A stretch of 28,845 bases of DNA from Bacteroides sp. UBA7333. Lineage in GTDB: Bacteria; Bacteroidota; Bacteroidia; Bacteroidales; Bacteroidaceae. A program made the position numbers and the translations under genes. Shown here one piece after another: positions 25,242-28,845 of this stretch. The notes under the pieces are model-generated. The model was not told the DNA's origin, searched no databases, and saw only the letters and a program-made list of their open reading frames with translations. The first letter of the stretch is position 1. Each line of letters starts with the position of its first letter. The stretch spans positions 1 through 28,845 of the forward strand of contig DKPN01000070.1 in assembly GCA_002471195.1 (NCBI GenBank). Reading direction: 5' to 3'.

Positions 25242-26396
25242 TTAGTCAATAAACTTAGTCCATTTCTCTTCGCTTTGAGAAGATGCTACAACAGTTTCTA
25301 TAAACTTCATACCGCGCACTCCATCTTCAACAGTAGGAAAGTCAAGATATTCGGCACGAGGCTTCTTCCCTCTTTTTATACTATGCAAAGCAAGTGCGAA
25401 GTTTCTATAAATATTCGCAAAAGCTTCAATGTAACCTTCCGGATGTCCTGCAGGTGTACGCGTATTGAAGCGAGCCAATGCCGACAAGTAGTGCTGACCA
25501 ACACGAAGCATTTGAGTTGGTTTATCCGGCCATTTTAGTAGCATCGTATTGGGATCATGTTGATTCCACTCCAAACTACCCTTATCACCATAAATTCGAA
25601 TCTTTAGATTGTTTTCTTCCCCAATTGCAATTTGCGAGGCCATTAATACACATTTAACACCACCATCGTATCGAATCAATACAACACCATCATCATCGAG
25701 TAATCGACCTGGCACAAATGTATTTAGTTCAGCACATACCTCTGTGGCTTTCAATCCAGTAATATATTCTACTAAATTAAAGCAATGTGTCCCAATATCA
25801 CCCATACAACCTGCTTTACCAGAGCGTTTTGGATCAACTCTCCAAGCTGCTTGTTTGTTATTATCTGCAATATCTTGTGCTAACCAACCTTGCGGATATT
25901 CTACATAAATTCTGCGAAGATGACCTAACTCTCCTTTGCGAATACGCTCTTTTGCCTCTTTCACCATAGGATATCCGGTATATGTATGCGTAACTGCAAA
26001 AAGTAGTCCTGATTCTTTTGCCTTCTTTTCTAATAATAAAGCCTCTTCTAAACTAAAAGTCATCGGCTTATCTAATATAACGTGGAATCCTTTTTCTAAA
26101 GCTAACATTGCGGGCTCAAAATGCAAATGATTCGGAGTAACAATGGAAATGAAGTCTATTCGCTCTCCATCAGGCATTTTAGCCTCTTCTTCAATCATCT
26201 CTCGGTAGTTTTCATAAATCCTACCTTCATGCATGAAAAGAGACTTCCCTGTTGCAATAGAGTTCGAAAAATTGGAACTAAAACATCCACTTACTAATTT
26301 TATTTCTCCGTCTAGAAAGGCTGCGATTCGATGAATAGCTCCTATAAAAGAGCCCGAACCTCCACCAATCATCCCCATTTTTATCTTCTTTTTCAT
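25242..26396 (-). CDS. Gfo/Idh/MocA family oxidoreductase
   Basis: A 384-residue NAD(P)-dependent dehydrogenase. The Rossmann domain begins KMGMIGGGSGSFIGAIHR. VTPNHLHFEPAMLALEKG leads to the catalytic Lys in LDKPMTFS (the family usually reads EKP). The C-terminal substrate domain contains CMGDIGTHCFNLVEYITG, whose Asp and His fill the catalytic positions of the family. No Tat or Sec signal is present, unlike many Bacteroidota members, so it acts in the cytoplasm. Together with the isomerase it resembles pairs used for inositol or 3-keto-glycoside breakdown, but the substrate is not readable. Its promoter carries an inverted repeat. Confidence 0.9.
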   Translation of the reverse strand: MKKKIKMGMIGGGSGSFIGAIHRIAAFLDGEIKLVSGCFSSNFSNSIATGKSLFMHEGRIYENYREMIEEEAKMPDGERIDFISIVTPNHLHFEPAMLALEKGFHVILDKPMTFSLEEALLLEKKAKESGLLFAVTHTYTGYPMVKEAKERIRKGELGHLRRIYVEYPQGWLAQDIADNNKQAAWRVDPKRSGKAGCMGDIGTHCFNLVEYITGLKATEVCAELNTFVPGRLLDDDGVVLIRYDGGVKCVLMASQIAIGEENNLKIRIYGDKGSLEWNQHDPNTMLLKWPDKPTQMLRVGQHYLSALARFNTRTPAGHPEGYIEAFANIYRNFALALHSIKRGKKPRAEYLDFPTVEDGVRGMKFIETVVASSQSEEKWTKFID

Positions 26397-26428
26397 AACT
26401 CACTGATTTAAGTATTTTTCTATAGCTA

Positions 26429-26458
26429 CAAATCTAACCATTTGAATGATTATTCAAA
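26429..26458 (-). promoter_or_regulatory. Promoter of the sugar module with overlapping inverted repeat
   Basis: Minus strand TTTG (26458-26455), 18 bp, TAGATTTG (26436-26429), about 33 bases before the oxidoreductase start. The perfect inverted repeat TTTGAAT (26441-26447) / ATTCAAA (26452-26458) with a GATT centre covers the -33 box and part of the spacer, so a bound dimer would compete with RNA polymerase. Confidence 0.6.
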
Positions 26459-26667
26459 ATAAATAACCAACAAATATTTATTGTAACAATTTATCAATGA
26501 ATAAAGTATCAGACATTTGCTTATATTTTTACCGCAAACAACAATTAACACTCTCTCAACAAAACGAATTAAATAAACAATTAATTCCAAATATTCTTTT
26601 TTGCTAATATTATTTTATTTTTCTTTACTGGAAATCTTATTAATAATACTATTAGAAACACAAAACC

Positions 26668-27630
26668 ATGAAAAACAGACACTTGTTTTTTGTATCAGTA
26701 TGTTCACTGCTAGCAGTATCTTGTTCGAATCCAGTAGAAACAACTTTAAAAGACGAAGCGTATGAGAAAAGCTTTTCATTCTCATTCAAAAGTGAAGTAA
26801 TTCCGTTTTCCACAAAAAGTACTGCCGGAATCCCTTTCTTCAACATCCCCGATCCGACAACTAAAACGGATGGTGTTGTTGATCCGCCTACACCTCCAAA
26901 TCCAACACCTTCAACATTAGCGGCACCAACAGTCATTCAAAAGTATCTCTATAGTGAAGCAAAATTAACTGATCAAGGAGTTATAGACAAGACAGAGAGC
27001 GGCTTCCCAGGATTTACAGAACGCTTTGCAAAAGGAATTTATGAATATATTTTTATTGCTCATTCCGAACCAAAAATCACAATCAATGCTAACAATCTCA
27101 CCTTTACCGAAGTGCCAGACGTATTTATAGGAACTGAAAATTTTGAAATCCCTGCAGCCAATGCAATATCTACGTCTACGAATCTGGATCGTTGCATTGC
27201 CCGAATTGAAGTGGTATCTGATACCTCTACCCCCGACAATGTTAAATCAATATCGATACAGACAACGAACTTCATAAACACACTTGATATAAAAAAGAAT
27301 TGTGGAGTAAAACCGGAAGGCTATATTACAGAAAAGAATTATCTATTCAGCAAAGAAGAAGCCACAAAGAATCCAATCCCTTCCGATCAATTATTCTCCA
27401 CAGGATTCAATACCTTTATGTTGTCAGCTGAAGAGAAATCATCGCACAAGTTATCGTTGGTAATCACAATAAAATATAGTGACGACAAAACAATCACGCA
27501 CACGATTCGCGACATTGAGCCTATCAAAAATAAGATAATCCGTTACAAAGGAAATATCTTTTCAGAAGATGGGAGTTTCAGCTTCGTTATTAATGACACA
27601 TGGACTGAGACAGAAGAAAAACCTATTTAA
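26668..27630 (+). CDS. Fimbrillin-like (FimB/Mfa-type) lipoprotein
   Basis: A 320-residue lipoprotein: the signal peptide ends LLAVSC, with lipidated Cys19. After an N-terminal strand region comes a Pro/Thr-rich linker (about 69-88, DGVVDPPTPPNPTPSTL). Two beta-sandwich-like regions follow. NLDRCIARIEVV (about 171-182) matches the conserved R-x-x-A-R/K-I-E strand of fimbrillin families, and the end NKIIRYKGNIFSEDGSFSFV ... NDTW matches the usual closing strand. The fold family is therefore likely, but whether it is a stalk subunit, anchor or tip is unknown. No other fimbrial gene is adjacent. No acidic surface-export signal follows Cys19 directly. It converges on the tRNA across a strong terminator. 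Confidence 0.6.
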   Translation: MKNRHLFFVSVCSLLAVSCSNPVETTLKDEAYEKSFSFSFKSEVIPFSTKSTAGIPFFNIPDPTTKTDGVVDPPTPPNPTPSTLAAPTVIQKYLYSEAKLTDQGVIDKTESGFPGFTERFAKGIYEYIFIAHSEPKITINANNLTFTEVPDVFIGTENFEIPAANAISTSTNLDRCIARIEVVSDTSTPDNVKSISIQTTNFINTLDIKKNCGVKPEGYITEKNYLFSKEEATKNPIPSDQLFSTGFNTFMLSAEEKSSHKLSLVITIKYSDDKTITHTIRDIEPIKNKIIRYKGNIFSEDGSFSFVINDTWTETEEKPI

Positions 27631-27635
27631 AATGA

Positions 27636-27675
27636 CAAAAGTCCCGTTAGATAATTAAATCTAACGGGACTTTTG
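27636..27675. terminator. Strong bidirectional terminator between lipoprotein gene and tRNA-Arg
   Basis: A perfect 17-bp inverted repeat, CAAAAGTCCCGTTAGAT (27636-27652) with ATCTAACGGGACTTTTG (27659-27675), and a six-base loop. T-rich ends are built into both arms, so it terminates the lipoprotein gene rightward and the tRNA leftward. Confidence 0.9.
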
Positions 27676-27682
27676 CCTAACG

Positions 27683-27754
27683 TAGCTCCGCCGGGACTCG
27701 AACCCGAATCTAAAGTTTAGGAAACTTCTATTCTATCCCTTGAACTACAGAGCC
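27683..27754 (-). tRNA. tRNA-Arg(CCU)
   Basis: A 72-base cloverleaf on the minus strand. The acceptor GGCTCTG pairs with CGGAGCT, including G1-U72 and U6-G67 wobbles. The D stem is GTTC/GAAT, the anticodon stem GAAGT/ACTTT with loop TTCCTAA (anticodon CCT, reading AGG), the variable loop is four bases, and the T stem TCGGG/CCCGG carries loop TTCGAGT. The discriminator is A; CCA is not encoded. It has its own promoter upstream and a terminator seven bases beyond its 3' end. Confidence 0.93.
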
Positions 27755-27773
27755 ATTCTCACTATTAAAAGCA

Positions 27774-27804
27774 CAAAAATATACTGTTTATATCAATTTT
27801 CAAA
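27774..27804 (-). promoter_or_regulatory. tRNA-Arg promoter
   Basis: Minus strand TTTG (27804-27801), 19 bp, TATTTTTG (27781-27774): perfect Bacteroidota consensus. Transcription would begin near 27767, giving a short leader before the mature tRNA. It lies within the gap after recO. Confidence 0.78.
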
Positions 27805-27822
27805 ACTTATTCACACCCATCC

Positions 27823-28551
27823 TCAATTATTGAAGATCGTACGTAAGATCTCCAATGATTTAATTTCTGGAAAATCAAACAGATGAAGTCTAAAGTATTC
27901 GATAATCCTCTCCAGTAACTTTACCCGCAAATCCCTCGACAAAGGCAGCTCATGCATAGACTCGAACGACGTTTGCATCAGTTTTCTAAAGTAATATCCT
28001 TCTTCCTTATCCAAATAATGCTTATGAATCGGAATATCAGAGATAAAAGACCCACTGTATAAATCAAAGAAAGCACACTGGCTACTCTTTTCCATATTCG
28101 GGGTAAACCCTAGGTAATGAGTCAATCGCAACAAAAAGAGCAGATGAAAATTTGCAACACTCTGATGAGAAAGTTCGAGTAACTGAATCGAATGCACAAT
28201 AAAGTCAAACAACGGTTCATCCTTTCCCGCTTCTCGCAACACCCGATACATAAACTCCGCCAAAAATAACGAAAGCACATTTTTTACCGGATCGGCATAA
28301 AGCTCCACAATAGGAAATGCAAGCACCGCCTCTTTGACCCGATGCAAGTCTTTATTACCTTTGTAATCGATTTCAAGCTCAAGCACAGACATTGGTAAAA
28401 AAAGAAACTTCGAAAGCTTGCTTGTTTTACTTTTAGATCGGGGAGCATGAAAGGCCAGACGCCCATACTCTTCGGTCAGAATATGAACAATATAATATTT
28501 ATCATTGTAGGGAATTGCATGTAGAACTACACCTTTTGTTTTCTTGAGCAT
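27823..28551 (-). CDS. recO: DNA repair protein RecO
   Basis: Recombination mediator that helps load RecA at SSB-coated gaps, in the RecFOR pathway. The N-terminal OB fold is MLKKTKGVVLHAIPYNDKYYIVHILTEEYGRLAFHAPRS..., with the YGR...RS pattern of the family; a helical domain follows (about 85-165, LFLAEFMYRVLREAGKDEPLF). The central four-Cys zinc finger of many RecO proteins is absent: only one Cys remains in SSQCAFFDLYSG. Length 242 matches the family. No hairpin separates it from the tRNA promoter, so read-through into the tRNA gene is possible. Divergent from the DUF2721 gene. Confidence 0.92.
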   Translation of the reverse strand: MLKKTKGVVLHAIPYNDKYYIVHILTEEYGRLAFHAPRSKSKTSKLSKFLFLPMSVLELEIDYKGNKDLHRVKEAVLAFPIVELYADPVKNVLSLFLAEFMYRVLREAGKDEPLFDFIVHSIQLLELSHQSVANFHLLFLLRLTHYLGFTPNMEKSSQCAFFDLYSGSFISDIPIHKHYLDKEEGYYFRKLMQTSFESMHELPLSRDLRVKLLERIIEYFRLHLFDFPEIKSLEILRTIFNN

Positions 28552-28681
28552 AAATACGTAAACCGCTTATTTTTATAACGAAAGTAATCCAAATATCTTA
28601 ATTCATCAATCAAATTGAATACATTTAGCGATTCTCTAGAAAAGACAAACAATTGAAACGCGGAAATAAAAAATAACTCGT

Positions 28682-28845
28682 ATGGAAGAATTAAACCTAA
28701 CAACACCCTCTTTGCTTTTTTCGGCAATTTCGCTGATTATGCTTGCATACACCAACCGTTTTTTATCGTATGCACAAGTAGTACGCACTCTAAAAGAGAA
28801 CCTGCCAAAGGATGAAGCCGGAAGCAGAGCTCAAATCGCAAACCT
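28682..28845 (+). CDS. DUF2721 family membrane protein (5' part only)
   Basis: The first 54 codons of a gene cut by the window edge. The start ATG gives MEELNLTTPSLLFSAISLIM then LAYTNRFLSYAQVVRTL. The LTTPsLLFsAISLiMLAYTNRFL segment is the opening of DUF2721 proteins, which are small integral membrane proteins of unknown function, usually about 130-150 residues with three membrane helices. The first helix is visible (about residues 10-30). Divergent from recO over 130 bp in which I see no convincing promoter. Confidence 0.7.
   Translation, partial: MEELNLTTPSLLFSAISLIMLAYTNRFLSYAQVVRTLKENLPKDEAGSRAQIAN

Noticed and set aside
27683..27754. tRNA-Arg(CCU) as the attachment site of an integrated element
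   Set aside because: No integrase gene is present and I saw no second copy of the tRNA 3' end in the window. recO on one side and a single lipoprotein gene on the other do not look like an island.

Overview
The window is a stretch of Bacteroidota chromosome, most likely order Bacteroidales. The evidence is AT-rich DNA, several promoters of the Bacteroidota sigma-70 form (TTTG, 18-21 bp, TAnnTTTG) with few clear Shine-Dalgarno sites, and a gene set and order familiar from that order: tig-clpP-clpX-recQ, then guaB, then SurA-like chaperones, an OstA-like protein and mutL. A bacterial single-RRM protein, a DUF3109 protein and a fimbrillin-like lipoprotein also fit. The genus cannot be read from the sequence; Dysgonomonas/Parabacteroides-like relatives are only a guess.

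Layout. 1-1220: an AraC-type regulator (+) after an undecided AT-rich edge. 1246-8378 (all -): a tight run, read right to left, of a lipoprotein chaperone, a SurA-like double parvulin, an OstA/LptA-like protein, a 99-residue membrane-anchored protein, mutL and an NlpC/P60 peptidase. It looks like one operon joining outer-membrane biogenesis, mismatch repair and cell-wall peptide processing. 8558-15824 (-): guaB with its own promoter and terminator, then clpP-clpX-recQ as one operon, then tig as a single unit. 16116-17344 (+): a single-RRM RNA-binding protein and a CPBP membrane protease. 17395-19867: lptB (-) divergent from an mlaE-mlaF pair (+). 19922-23346 (-): a YeiH-type transporter, a Cys-rich DUF3109 protein and gpmI. 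23457-26396: a YgjP-type metallopeptidase (+) facing a two-gene sugar module (-) of a Gfo/Idh/MocA oxidoreductase and a TIM-barrel isomerase/epimerase. 26668-28845: a fimbrillin-like lipoprotein (+), tRNA-Arg(CCU) (-), recO (-) and the start of a DUF2721 gene (+).

Most of the window is ordinary core genome, and I found no phage, IS element, CRISPR array or defence cassette. Transcription units are clearly delimited: nine hairpin terminators lie between genes, several perfect and shared by convergent units, and good promoters can be read for tig, clpP, the tRNA and the sugar module. Envelope functions recur (OstA-like protein, SurA pair, LptB, MlaEF, lipoproteins), but no LptC, LptD or MlaD is present, so these pathways must be completed elsewhere.

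Points deserving a second look: MutL has lost the recognisable endonuclease motifs in its C-terminal domain; the trigger factor middle domain does not look like a working FKBP domain; ClpX carries VGY where the ClpP-docking IGF tripeptide is expected; a near-perfect palindrome lies in the mlaEF leader; and an inverted repeat overlaps the -33 box of the sugar-module promoter.
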